Below are positions 1-6,076 of a DNA stretch of 6,405 nucleotides, piece by piece. A model generated the notes under the pieces. The model was not told where the DNA came from. It did no database searches and saw nothing but the letters and a program-made list of their open reading frames with translations. A program made the position numbers and the translations under genes. The DNA is from Acidobacteriota bacterium. Lineage in GTDB: Bacteria; Acidobacteriota; Terriglobia; Terriglobales; Acidobacteriaceae. Each line of letters starts with the position of its first letter. Position 1 is the stretch's first letter. The DNA lies in NCBI GenBank assembly GCA_021810815.1, contig JAJZHR010000143.1:1-6405 (forward strand), read 5' to 3'.

Positions 1-140
1 TAACAGCCTCTAGGGAGGGTGGGGGTGTCTCGATAGGCTTTCACGGCACCTGGGCGCTGCGAGTCCACGAAAGAATTTGGGTAAATTGTTGAGTATATTT
101 CGGAAGGATCGTCTGTAAGTTATTTATTCTCAAAGAATGA

Positions 141-215
<75 letters not shown>

Positions 216-224
216 ATGACCGTT

Positions 225-272
225 GCAGCGGAGCACAACGCTGTGGCAAGAGAAGCCATATTGTTCCGCTGC
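225..272 (-). repeat. Long inverted repeat in the tRNA-Asn 5' leader
   Basis: Arms GCAGCGGA (225-232) and TCCGCTGC (265-272) are perfect 8-bp complements. Inside them, 235-238 (ACAA) pairs with 261-264 (TTGT). Then 242-247 pairs with 255-260 with one mismatch in the minus-strand RNA, around a 7-nt loop. About 17 pairs form in total, interrupted by bulges at 233-234 and 239-241. The outer arm begins at the predicted transcription start, so the precursor 5' end would be base-paired. There is no U-tract, so it is not a typical terminator. Confidence 0.65.
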
Positions 273-276
273 ATCG

Positions 277-306
277 TTTATAACAAATACCTGCATTCAA
301 GGTCAA
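277..306 (-). promoter_or_regulatory. Sigma70-type promoter for tRNA-Asn
   Basis: Read on the minus strand, TTGACC (301-306, five of six matches to the -35 consensus) is separated by 18 nt from TATAAA (277-282, five of six matches to the -10 consensus). Transcription would begin near position 270-272, about 55 nt before the mature tRNA 5' end at 215. The fit and the placement directly upstream of a tRNA make this the best promoter candidate in the window. It is inferred from consensus only. Confidence 0.7.
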
Positions 307-362
307 AGAGGGATGCGCCGAAGGCCAGAGTTTCGAGGAAACCGAGCGGCTTGAAATAGACT

Positions 363-1205
363 TCAGAACAACATCACGGCGATGCGATGGGTGGAGAAGC
401 CGTCTTCGTTGCCGGCTGCGCATGCGCCCACCAGCGCGGTCTTGTACTTGCCAGAGCGCAGCCTTGCCGTCAATGCTCCTGGAAGTTGCGATAAATCCGT
501 TGCTGTGTAGTGCATCAGGAACAGGGGCTGCCGGCTTCCCGCATGGCCATCGTCCATGGCACAGGTCTGCCTGGCGATTGACTGGTCCCGGAGCACGGTG
601 ACGCCGAACCGCCGCACCAAGGCTCCGACCTGCTGCTCCTGAGCTTCCAGACTCATCACAGCGACGCTGCGCGAGAAATCCTGCACGGCAAACCATTCGC
701 CCCCGTGCTGCACCAGGGCCACTCCAATGGAGTTGAACTGCGGATTCAGCAGGTTCGCGCGGTGGCCTGGAGAGTGCATCCATGCGTCGTTGAGGGCGGC
801 GGGGTCGGGGTTGACGGCGACATTCTCTGCGACCACGCTGAAGTCCGCTCCCGCCTGCATGGCGCGGCTCTGCAAGTCGGGCTCTCCGGCGAACTGGTGG
901 GAGATGGCATTCTCCCTTGCCATTCTCGCCGCGTGCAGCCTCGCTGCCTGGGCAAGCTGGGAGGACCAGCGCAGGGGCGCGACCCCATGCCGGGCGCGAT
1001 CTTCATTCGCCTGGATGAAGATGAGCTGCTCGGCAGGGGTGGACGGGCCAGCCTGCCGTTGGCTCGTTGCGGAAGCGGGTCGAGCGGAGGCTGCGGGATG
1101 CGTCTGCAAGCGCTGAGCTTGCGCGACGAGGCCAGCCTGCGCCGATAGAAGCAGCAGGCCAGCCAGTATCGTAGCCAGGAGCGGGATGTGATTTCGTTGA
1201 ACCAT
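363..1205 (-). CDS. Secreted CAP/SCP-domain protein with C-terminal extension
   Basis: The product is a predicted exported protein of 280 aa. The chosen ATG at 1205 is followed by basic and polar residues, a hydrophobic core (about residues 8-25) and a likely signal-peptidase site after VAQA (about residue 30). The frame stays open upstream to 1370, but that would overlap the end of fcl and bury the signal peptide, so the internal Met is preferred; no clear Shine-Dalgarno site precedes it. Residues 57-180 form a CAP domain (cysteine-rich secretory/antigen 5/PR-1 superfamily, as in YkwD). Its typical metal-site or cavity residues are present as His103 (ISHQF), Glu127 (AENVA) and His148 (HSPGHRANLL). 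Residues 185-280 are a less familiar extension with two cysteines (215 and 262) that could form a disulfide. The biochemical activity of bacterial CAP proteins is mostly unknown. The gene starts 49 nt after fcl and may be co-transcribed with it. Confidence 0.85.
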   Translation of the reverse strand: MVQRNHIPLLATILAGLLLLSAQAGLVAQAQRLQTHPAASARPASATSQRQAGPSTPAEQLIFIQANEDRARHGVAPLRWSSQLAQAARLHAARMARENAISHQFAGEPDLQSRAMQAGADFSVVAENVAVNPDPAALNDAWMHSPGHRANLLNPQFNSIGVALVQHGGEWFAVQDFSRSVAVMSLEAQEQQVGALVRRFGVTVLRDQSIARQTCAMDDGHAGSRQPLFLMHYTATDLSQLPGALTARLRSGKYKTALVGACAAGNEDGFSTHRIAVMLF

Positions 1206-1254
1206 ACAGCAGAGGAAACACCTGCTGGCAACATAGGTTGTGGTGGAAGAACTT

Positions 1255-2253
1255 TCAGCCTTTGCTCGATAGAGGGGAGCGAGACTCGGAGGTCGACTCC
1301 AGCTGCTGCCGCGCTGCCTCATAGGCAAGCCGGATTCCTTGCTCCAGCGGCGTGCTCGCCTTCCAGCCAAGGGACTGGATGCGGCTGACGTCCATCAGCT
1401 TGCGCGGCGTTCCATCCGGCTTGCTGGTGTCGAATACCAGACTGCCGTCATACTCCAGCACGCGCGCAACGGTTTCCGCCAGCTCGCGAATCGTAACGTC
1501 CTCGCCGGTGCCAATGTTGATCAGCGGCGGCGCATGCCGGGTCAGCAGGGAAGCGAAGCGCACCTCGTCCATTTGCATCAGAAAGAGGCATGCCTCGGCG
1601 AGATCGTCGCTGTAGAGCAGTTCCCGCCGCGGCGTGCCAGTACCCCATACCGTGATCGTCTTGTCACCAGCGGCTTTGGCCTCTACCACCTTGCGGATCA
1701 GCGCAGGCAGCACATGCGACTTGTTGAGGTCGTAGTTGTCCCCAGGCCCATATAGATTGGTCGGCATCGCAGCGAGATACCTGGTTCCGTACTGACGGTT
1801 GTAGGCCCAGCACATCTCGATGCCAGCGATCTTCGCCACGGCATATGCGCGATTGGTGGCTTCCAGGGGGCCAGTCAGCAGATATTCTTCCTTGATCGGC
1901 TGCGGGCAGAGCGCTGGATAGATGCAGCTCGATCCCAGAAAAAGCAACCGCTCAACTCCTGCCGCACGGCTCTCTTCGATGACGTTGGTCTGGATCAGCA
2001 GGTTCTCGCGAATGAAGTCCGCAGGGTAGGTGTCATTCGCGAGGATGCCGCCTACCTTGGCCGCTGCGAGGAAGACGTATTCCGGCCGTTCCTGGGCAAA
2101 GAAGTCGCTCACCTGCTTCCGGTCGGTGAGATCCATCTGCGACCGCGACCGCAGCAGCAGGTTCTTGAACCCCCGCTGCTCCAGAGCGCGGTGGATCGCC
2201 GATCCCACCAGGCCACGGTGTCCTGCGATGTAGACGCGGCTGTGCTTTTCCAT
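1255..2253 (-). CDS. fcl: GDP-L-fucose synthase (GDP-4-keto-6-deoxymannose epimerase/reductase)
   Basis: This 332-aa cytoplasmic enzyme of the extended short-chain dehydrogenase family performs the second step of GDP-L-fucose synthesis. It carries out C3/C5 epimerisation and NADPH-dependent 4-keto reduction of the Gmd product. The N-terminal Rossmann motif is GHRGLVG (residues 11-17). The active site is intact: Ser108 and Cys110 in LGSSCIYP, Tyr137-x3-Lys141 in YAVAK, and His180 in NKSH, aligning one residue off the E. coli Ser107/Cys109/Tyr136/Lys140/His179 set. Other family segments are MPTNLYGPGDNYD and the TGTPRRELLYSDDLA substrate region. Length is normal; the last 15 or so residues are a polar, Ser-rich tail. 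Only 3 nt separate the gmd stop from this ATG and the ribosome site is weak, so translational coupling to gmd is likely. Confidence 0.96.
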   Translation of the reverse strand: MEKHSRVYIAGHRGLVGSAIHRALEQRGFKNLLLRSRSQMDLTDRKQVSDFFAQERPEYVFLAAAKVGGILANDTYPADFIRENLLIQTNVIEESRAAGVERLLFLGSSCIYPALCPQPIKEEYLLTGPLEATNRAYAVAKIAGIEMCWAYNRQYGTRYLAAMPTNLYGPGDNYDLNKSHVLPALIRKVVEAKAAGDKTITVWGTGTPRRELLYSDDLAEACLFLMQMDEVRFASLLTRHAPPLINIGTGEDVTIRELAETVARVLEYDGSLVFDTSKPDGTPRKLMDVSRIQSLGWKASTPLEQGIRLAYEAARQQLESTSESRSPLSSKG

Positions 2254-2256
2254 GGG

Positions 2257-3342
2257 CTAGGTCTCGCGCACGCTGTAAGCGTTGTAGCCATGCCGACGCA
2301 CCAGGGCGTCGCGCTCGGCGGCTTCCAGGTCTGCATCCACCATCTCCCGTACGAGCTCTTCGAACGTGGTTTTGGGAACCCAGCCCAGCTCGGTGCGAGC
2401 GCGGGTGGCGTCGCCAAGCAGAGACTCCACTTCGGTCGGACGGAAGTAATTCGGGTCGATGGCGACGATAACATTGCCCTGCTGGTCCAGCGCTTTCTCA
2501 TCGACGCCGCTGCCTGTCCAGCGCAGCTTGAGTCCGAGGAGATCGGCTGACAGGTCTACGAATTCGCGCACGCTGTGCTGCTCTCCGGTGGCGATCACGT
2601 AGTCCTTCGCTTCTTCCTGCTGCAGCATCAGCCACTGCATCTCGATGTAATCGCGCGCATGGCCCCAGTCGCGCTTGGCGTCCAGGTTGCCGAGGTAGAG
2701 ATCCTTCTGCAGGCCAGTCTTGATGCGAGCCAGGGCGCGCGTGATCTTGCGCGTGACGAAGGTCTCTCCGCGCAGCGGCGACTCGTGGTTGAAGAGGATG
2801 CCGTTGCAGGCGTAGATGCCGTAGGCCTCGCGGTAGTTCACCGTGATCCAGTAGGCGTACAGCTTGGCCACGCCATACGGAGAACGAGGATAGAACGGCG
2901 TGGACTCGCGCTGTGGAACCTCCTGCACCAGACCGTACAACTCGGAGGTGGAGGCCTGGTAGAAACGCGTCTTCTTTTCGAGGCCAAGGATGCGGATGGC
3001 TTCCAGAAGACGCAGCGGTCCGAGAGCATCCGAGTTCGCCGTGTATTCCGGCTCTTCGAAGGAGACCTTCACGTGGCTCTGCGCGGCCAGGTTGTAGATC
3101 TCGTCCGGCTGCACTTTCTGCACGATGTGAACAAGGCTCGTCGCATCCGTCATGTCGCCATAGTGCAGTACAAAGTGACGACCGTGCGCGTGGGGGTCTT
3201 CGTAGAGGTGGTCGATGCGGTTTGTGTTGAACAGCGACGCGCGCCGCTTGATGCCATGCACCTCATAACCTTTGGCGAGCAGGAACTCCGCCAGGTAGGC
3301 TCCGTCTTGTCCTGTGACTCCTGTGATCAGTGCTCTCTTCAA
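2257..3342 (-). CDS. gmd: GDP-mannose 4,6-dehydratase
   Basis: This 361-aa cytoplasmic enzyme catalyses the first step of GDP-L-fucose synthesis, GDP-D-mannose to GDP-4-keto-6-deoxy-D-mannose, with bound NADP. The start is the nucleotide-binding motif ITGVTGQDGAYLAEFL, with glycines at 8, 11 and 14. The catalytic set is complete: Thr132 and Glu134 in ASTSELYG, and Tyr156-x3-Lys160 in SPYGVAKLYAYW. Further family hallmarks are NHESPLRGETFVTRKITRA (about residues 185-203), RDWGHARDYIEMQW (about 224-237) and PNYFRPTEVESLLGD (about 297-311). It is close to the E. coli enzyme in length and motif order. The start codon is TTG at 3342, chosen because the residues that follow match the family N-terminus and a strong Shine-Dalgarno sequence sits 9 nt upstream. 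The product feeds Fcl, encoded 3 nt downstream. Confidence 0.97.
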   Translation of the reverse strand: MKRALITGVTGQDGAYLAEFLLAKGYEVHGIKRRASLFNTNRIDHLYEDPHAHGRHFVLHYGDMTDATSLVHIVQKVQPDEIYNLAAQSHVKVSFEEPEYTANSDALGPLRLLEAIRILGLEKKTRFYQASTSELYGLVQEVPQRESTPFYPRSPYGVAKLYAYWITVNYREAYGIYACNGILFNHESPLRGETFVTRKITRALARIKTGLQKDLYLGNLDAKRDWGHARDYIEMQWLMLQQEEAKDYVIATGEQHSVREFVDLSADLLGLKLRWTGSGVDEKALDQQGNVIVAIDPNYFRPTEVESLLGDATRARTELGWVPKTTFEELVREMVDADLEAAERDALVRRHGYNAYSVRET

Positions 3343-3357
3343 CCTGTCATGCTCCTT
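3343..3357 (-). promoter_or_regulatory. Shine-Dalgarno site that fixes the gmd TTG start
   Basis: On the minus strand AAGGAG (3352-3357) lies 9 nt before TTG at 3342. An ATG at 3350 is only 1 nt from the Shine-Dalgarno site and out of frame. It reads ATG-ACA-GGT-TGA, a three-codon ORF whose stop overlaps the gmd TTG. The TTG is therefore the real start. Confidence 0.75.
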
Positions 3358-3448
3358 GCTTTTGTTGTAATTCGCGATGCTGCCGCATCTGGCAGAGCAA
3401 CCGATTCGGGATGGAGGGTCTTTCTGATTCTAGGGCCTGTCGCAGTCT

Positions 3449-4699
3449 TTAAGCGAGACGCGAATGCTGCGTCGCGAGGGAATCCAGCGCGCGCTCGAAG
3501 CGCAAGAGCACCTCTTCGCGTCCCAGGTACGTTACGGCGAACTTCCGCGCCGCCTCGCCAAGCGTGCGTCGCAGACCTCCATCGTCCAGGAGCCGCTTCA
3601 CCGCGCCGCACAGAGCGTCAAAGTCTCCAGCGGGAACCGCGATCCCATGTCCAACCACTGCTTCCGCCACCTGAGTGCCAGCGGCGGCGGTTGCGATCAC
3701 GGGCCTGCCGCTAGCAAGCATTCCTGTCAGCTTCGAGGGCATCACCAGATCAGCGGCATCAGCCTTTTGCGGCAGCAGGTGGATGTCAGCGGCGTTCAGC
3801 AGATCGTTCAGGCAATCCATAGGTTGCAGAGGCAGCAAGGATACATTTGCCATGCCGCTGACCATCTCTTCCAACTGGGGGCGGAATGCTCCGTCGCCAC
3901 AGAAGATGAAGTGCGCCCTCTGGTCTTGGATAAAATGCGAAGCCAGCGGAGCAAGCATTTCCAGCCCCTGCTTGTTGCCCATATTGCCGGAGTACAGCAG
4001 CACCACCTGATCCTCGCGAATGCCTAATTCTCTGCGCATGTGGTTTGGGCCGCTTGCAGTATCCAGCGGATAGATGGCTTCGGTGTCTACCCAATTGGGG
4101 AAAAGAAGCGTCCTGTCTGGCTGCACGCCCTTGGTCAATGCGCGCTGAACCATGTTCGGCGAAATGCTGGAGACGCGATCGAAGCGCTGGGTGAAGAAGT
4201 GCTCAAATGCGAGCGCGAAGTCGTGGATGGGGCCGCCAGACGGAAGCAGACCGAGGTCGAATGCTGCGTCAATCTCGAAATCCTGAACATGGAGCCAAGC
4301 TGGCGAACCTGCGAGCCCGGCTGTTAGCAGGGCCATAGGAGCGCAGAAGAATGCGGGCTCGACGGTGAAGACGATCTGCGGCTTCCATCCGATTTGCGCG
4401 AGCATGACAGGCAGGCTGCTCAGCGCGAAAGAAAGCAGGTGCAGCATCCGCTTGAATCCGCTGGGTTGCGTTGGAACCCACAAGGGGCAGCGGTAAACCT
4501 TGGCACCGTCCAGAATTTGCGTCGTGTAGCGCATAGCCTGGTAGCCTTCGGAGACTTTCCATGCCGGGTAGTACGGAGGCGTGGTCACGACACGGACATC
4601 GTGGCCGCGGCTGGCGAGCCACTGCACCATTTCGCCAGTGAACTTGCCGATGCCCGTCAACTCCGGTGTGTGATTGAGGCCGTAGACCAGAATGCGCAG
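3449..4699 (-). CDS. wcaI: WcaI-like family 4 glycosyltransferase, apparent CTG start
   Basis: This 416-aa GT-B fold glycosyltransferase resembles E. coli WcaI, a colanic-acid enzyme reported to transfer L-fucose from GDP-fucose. It should act at the cytoplasmic face of the inner membrane. Residues 2-24 read RILVYGLNHTPELTGIGKFT and onward, matching the WcaI N-terminus. Further shared segments are TTPPYYPAW (about 39-47), HVQDFEIDAAFDLG (about 137-150), FPNW (200-203), LLYSGNMGNKQGLE (about 234-247) and ADLVMPSKLTGMLASG (about 316-331) in the donor-binding half. Start choice: an in-frame TGA at 4709-4711 blocks extension, and no ATG, GTG or TTG occurs before TTG at 4660, which would remove 13 conserved residues. 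CTG at 4699 sits where the family has Met and follows GAAGGA by 5 nt. The gene is first in the presumed gmd-fcl unit, 106 nt before gmd. The acceptor specificity cannot be read from the sequence. Confidence 0.88.
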   Translation of the reverse strand: MRILVYGLNHTPELTGIGKFTGEMVQWLASRGHDVRVVTTPPYYPAWKVSEGYQAMRYTTQILDGAKVYRCPLWVPTQPSGFKRMLHLLSFALSSLPVMLAQIGWKPQIVFTVEPAFFCAPMALLTAGLAGSPAWLHVQDFEIDAAFDLGLLPSGGPIHDFALAFEHFFTQRFDRVSSISPNMVQRALTKGVQPDRTLLFPNWVDTEAIYPLDTASGPNHMRRELGIREDQVVLLYSGNMGNKQGLEMLAPLASHFIQDQRAHFIFCGDGAFRPQLEEMVSGMANVSLLPLQPMDCLNDLLNAADIHLLPQKADAADLVMPSKLTGMLASGRPVIATAAAGTQVAEAVVGHGIAVPAGDFDALCGAVKRLLDDGGLRRTLGEAARKFAVTYLGREEVLLRFERALDSLATQHSRLA

Positions 4700-4704
4700 A
4701 TGAG

Positions 4705-4725
4705 TCCTTCAGGCGCAATGCGCCT
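4705..4725 (-). promoter_or_regulatory. Hairpin abutting the Shine-Dalgarno site of the glycosyltransferase
   Basis: In the minus-strand RNA, AGGCGC (4720-4725) pairs perfectly with GCGCCT (4711-4716) around a 3-nt ATT loop. The Shine-Dalgarno sequence GAAGGA (4705-4710) begins at the very next base and is 5 nt from the CTG start at 4699. The hairpin leaves the ribosome site exposed but could restrict access or protect the mRNA. The pairing is visible; any regulatory role is inference. Confidence 0.5.
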
Positions 4726-5088
4726 TATCATGTTGAAATCAAAAGCACAGGGTTGCGGTGCTTCCCGCCAGGAACCGACAATGAAGGCATGCCGCACCAA
4801 CGCTCTGCATGTGCATGCGCGCGGACTGGCTCGCTTCAGCATATGCGGAAATGCTTCTGGTTTGAAGCGGCATTTCCGCCCTGGGGTCGGCAGCTACGCC
4901 CGCATCGCAGCCGGGAACGAGAACGGCGAACGATCAAGAACCATTGTATTCCGGCGCGCGCGGAGGGGCGATGAAGAGGAGGGAAGGAGGAAAAGGCATA
5001 GAGGCCAACCGCGGAAGCTGGTGAGTGTCCCTTCTCTTTTCGGCGGTTCGGCTAACATGCTCTCTGAAAACTTCATACAATCAGGTGC
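4726..5088. other. Divergent intergenic region, no convincing gene
   Basis: This stretch separates the minus-strand fucose unit from the plus-strand permease gene and should carry both promoters. I found no consensus -35/-10 pair that I would defend on either strand; TAACAT at 5053-5058 is a weak plus-strand -10 candidate without a good -35. Short open frames here (for example 4753-4974 plus and 4894-5076 minus) are Arg/Pro-rich, lack recognisable motifs and look accidental. Visible structure includes a strong hairpin at 4845-4879, palindromes GGCATGCC (4786-4793) and GCATGTGCATGC (4808-4819), and a 24-nt all-purine run at 4973-4996. Confidence 0.6.
4845..4879. repeat. Strong 13-bp hairpin in the divergent region
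   Basis: The arms GCGGAAATGC (4845-4854) and GCATTTCCGC (4870-4879) are perfect 10-bp complements. The pairing extends by TTC (4855-4857) with GAA (4864-4866), closing a 6-nt TGGTTT loop and leaving a 3-nt bulge (4867-4869). No T-tract follows on either strand, so it does not look like a Rho-independent terminator. It could be an operator-type site, an mRNA leader structure or a dispersed palindromic repeat. Confidence 0.6.
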
Positions 5089-6042
5089 ATGCTTGGCGGA
5101 ACCTCACAATGGTCCTTTCGAAGTGCGCGGCGTTCCTCTGGAACATTCCTTCTGCGCTCTTTCCAGAGTCATTCGCTGGCGACTGTTGGCACTCTTCTGT
5201 TGCTGCTTTTTGTCGTTGGGGCGCTGTTTGCGGCAGGTATTGCTCCGCACGACCCAGCGGCGATCGACCTGAATGCTCGGCTTTTGCCGCCGACTCTCCA
5301 CGGGCACTTGTTTGGCACCGATGAGTTGGGAAGGGACATCTTCTCGCGCGTGCTCTACGGAGCGCGGATTTCGCTGACCGTTGCGACCAGCGTGGTGGGG
5401 ATTTCGCTGATGCTGGGGCTTGTCGCCGGCGCCATGGCGGGATTCTACGGCGGCTGGATGGACACGCTGCTCAACGTGTTGGTATTCAACGCTTTTCTGT
5501 CGCTGCCCGGCATTCTGCTGGCCATCGCTTTCGTGGCTTTTCTTGGGCCGGGGCTCTTCAACCTGATCCTCGCCCTCGCCATCAGCGGATGGGTGGGGTA
5601 TGCGCGGCTGGTGCGGGCGCAGGTGCTGGCGGTGAAGGAGCGCGAATTCGTAGAGGCAGCTCGCTCCCTCGGTGCTGGAGATTTGCGCATCCTGCTGCGC
5701 CATGTGCTGCCGAACATTATTCAGCCGGTGGTGGTGCAGGCGGCGATCGGGCTTGCGGGAGCGGTGCTGGCAGAGGCTACGCTCAGCTTCCTGGGCCTGG
5801 GTGTTCCGCCGCCAGCGCCAAGCTGGGGAGCGATGCTCAACGACGCCCGCTCGCACCTCTTCGACGCGCCTTACATGGTCTTCTTTCCCGCAGTGGCGTT
5901 GATGCTGTGCGTGCTCTCCTTCAACCTGATCGGCGACGCTCTGCGGGACTGGATGGACCCACGATTGACGGGTGTGACGGCTCCAGGGCTGACAGGTGTT
6001 GCGGCTCCCGCTCCGGGCTTGAGCGTGGTGGGACCGCTGTGA
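5089..6042 (+). CDS. DppC/OppC-type ABC transporter permease
   Basis: This 317-aa inner-membrane subunit belongs to the dipeptide/oligopeptide/nickel ABC importer family. A basic N-terminal tail (1-29) precedes TM1 (about 30-51) and the family periplasmic segment with APHDPAAIDL (52-61) and the hallmark HLFGTDELGRDIFSRVLYGAR (about 73-93). Five more hydrophobic segments lie at about 95-118, 128-152, 154-175, 213-235 and 262-284. The cytoplasmic EAA loop that contacts the ATPase is intact: EAARSLGAGDLRILLRHVLP (189-208). The segment after the EAA loop, AEATLSFLGLGVPPPAPSWG, is also typical. Family members generally end soon after the DPRL motif (290-293); here about 24 extra residues carry an imperfect repeat. 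The ATG is chosen because a stop at 5065-5067 limits extension; its Shine-Dalgarno site is poor. No DppB, ATPase or binding-protein gene is adjacent in the window, and the substrate cannot be assigned. Confidence 0.92.
   Translation: MLGGTSQWSFRSARRSSGTFLLRSFQSHSLATVGTLLLLLFVVGALFAAGIAPHDPAAIDLNARLLPPTLHGHLFGTDELGRDIFSRVLYGARISLTVATSVVGISLMLGLVAGAMAGFYGGWMDTLLNVLVFNAFLSLPGILLAIAFVAFLGPGLFNLILALAISGWVGYARLVRAQVLAVKEREFVEAARSLGAGDLRILLRHVLPNIIQPVVVQAAIGLAGAVLAEATLSFLGLGVPPPAPSWGAMLNDARSHLFDAPYMVFFPAVALMLCVLSFNLIGDALRDWMDPRLTGVTAPGLTGVAAPAPGLSVVGPL
5967..6008 (+). repeat. 24-nt-period imperfect tandem repeat at the permease 3' end
   Basis: Positions 5967-5984 and 5991-6008 match at 15 of 18 bases, offset by 24 nt (8 codons). 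In protein they give LTGVTAPG followed by LTGVAAPAPG, then a more diverged LSVVGPL at the terminus. The repeat lies beyond the conserved permease fold, suggesting a recent small duplication in an unconstrained tail. Confidence 0.6.
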
Positions 6043-6076
6043 AGAGGAGCGGGCGCCGCATATGAGGCGAAGCAAT

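Noticed and set aside
13..25. G-run cluster as a possible G-quadruplex
   Set aside because: Only three separate runs of three or more G are present; a canonical quadruplex needs four.
3..98. Open plus-strand frame at the left edge that might be the end of a gene
   Set aside because: It has only about 30 codons with no recognisable motif, too little to call a coding tail.
126..138. Small hairpin just after the tRNA as a terminator
   Set aside because: The stem is 5 bp and AT-rich with a 3-nt loop and no U-tract on the minus strand, which is too weak to call.
330..342. Hairpin after the CAP gene stop as a terminator
   Set aside because: The GTTTC/GAAAC stem has only 5 bp with no following T-run on the minus strand.
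3428..3440. TAGAAT on the minus strand as a promoter -10 for gmd
   Set aside because: No acceptable -35 element occurs at 16-18 nt spacing.
2575..3714. Plus-strand open frame of 379 codons antisense to gmd and the glycosyltransferase end
   Set aside because: It runs over well-conserved genes on the other strand, spans the intergenic gap and shows no recognisable motifs; high GC makes such mirror frames common.
4657..4842. Small minus-strand frame with ATG at 4731 ahead of the glycosyltransferase
   Set aside because: The residues are not family-like and the frame overlaps the conserved N-terminal coding in another phase. It is kept only as a frameshift alternative under the CTG finding.
4973..4996. 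24-nt purine-only run with several Shine-Dalgarno-like cores
   Set aside because: No start codon at suitable spacing opens a credible gene; it is probably compositional.
4753..5076. Short open frames on both strands in the divergent intergenic region
   Set aside because: They lack clear ribosome sites and have skewed Arg/Pro/Cys composition with no recognisable domain.
5104..6075. Minus-strand open frame of 323 codons antisense to the permease
   Set aside because: The translation is rich in Arg, Gln and His with no domain, as expected for the reverse complement of a membrane-protein gene.
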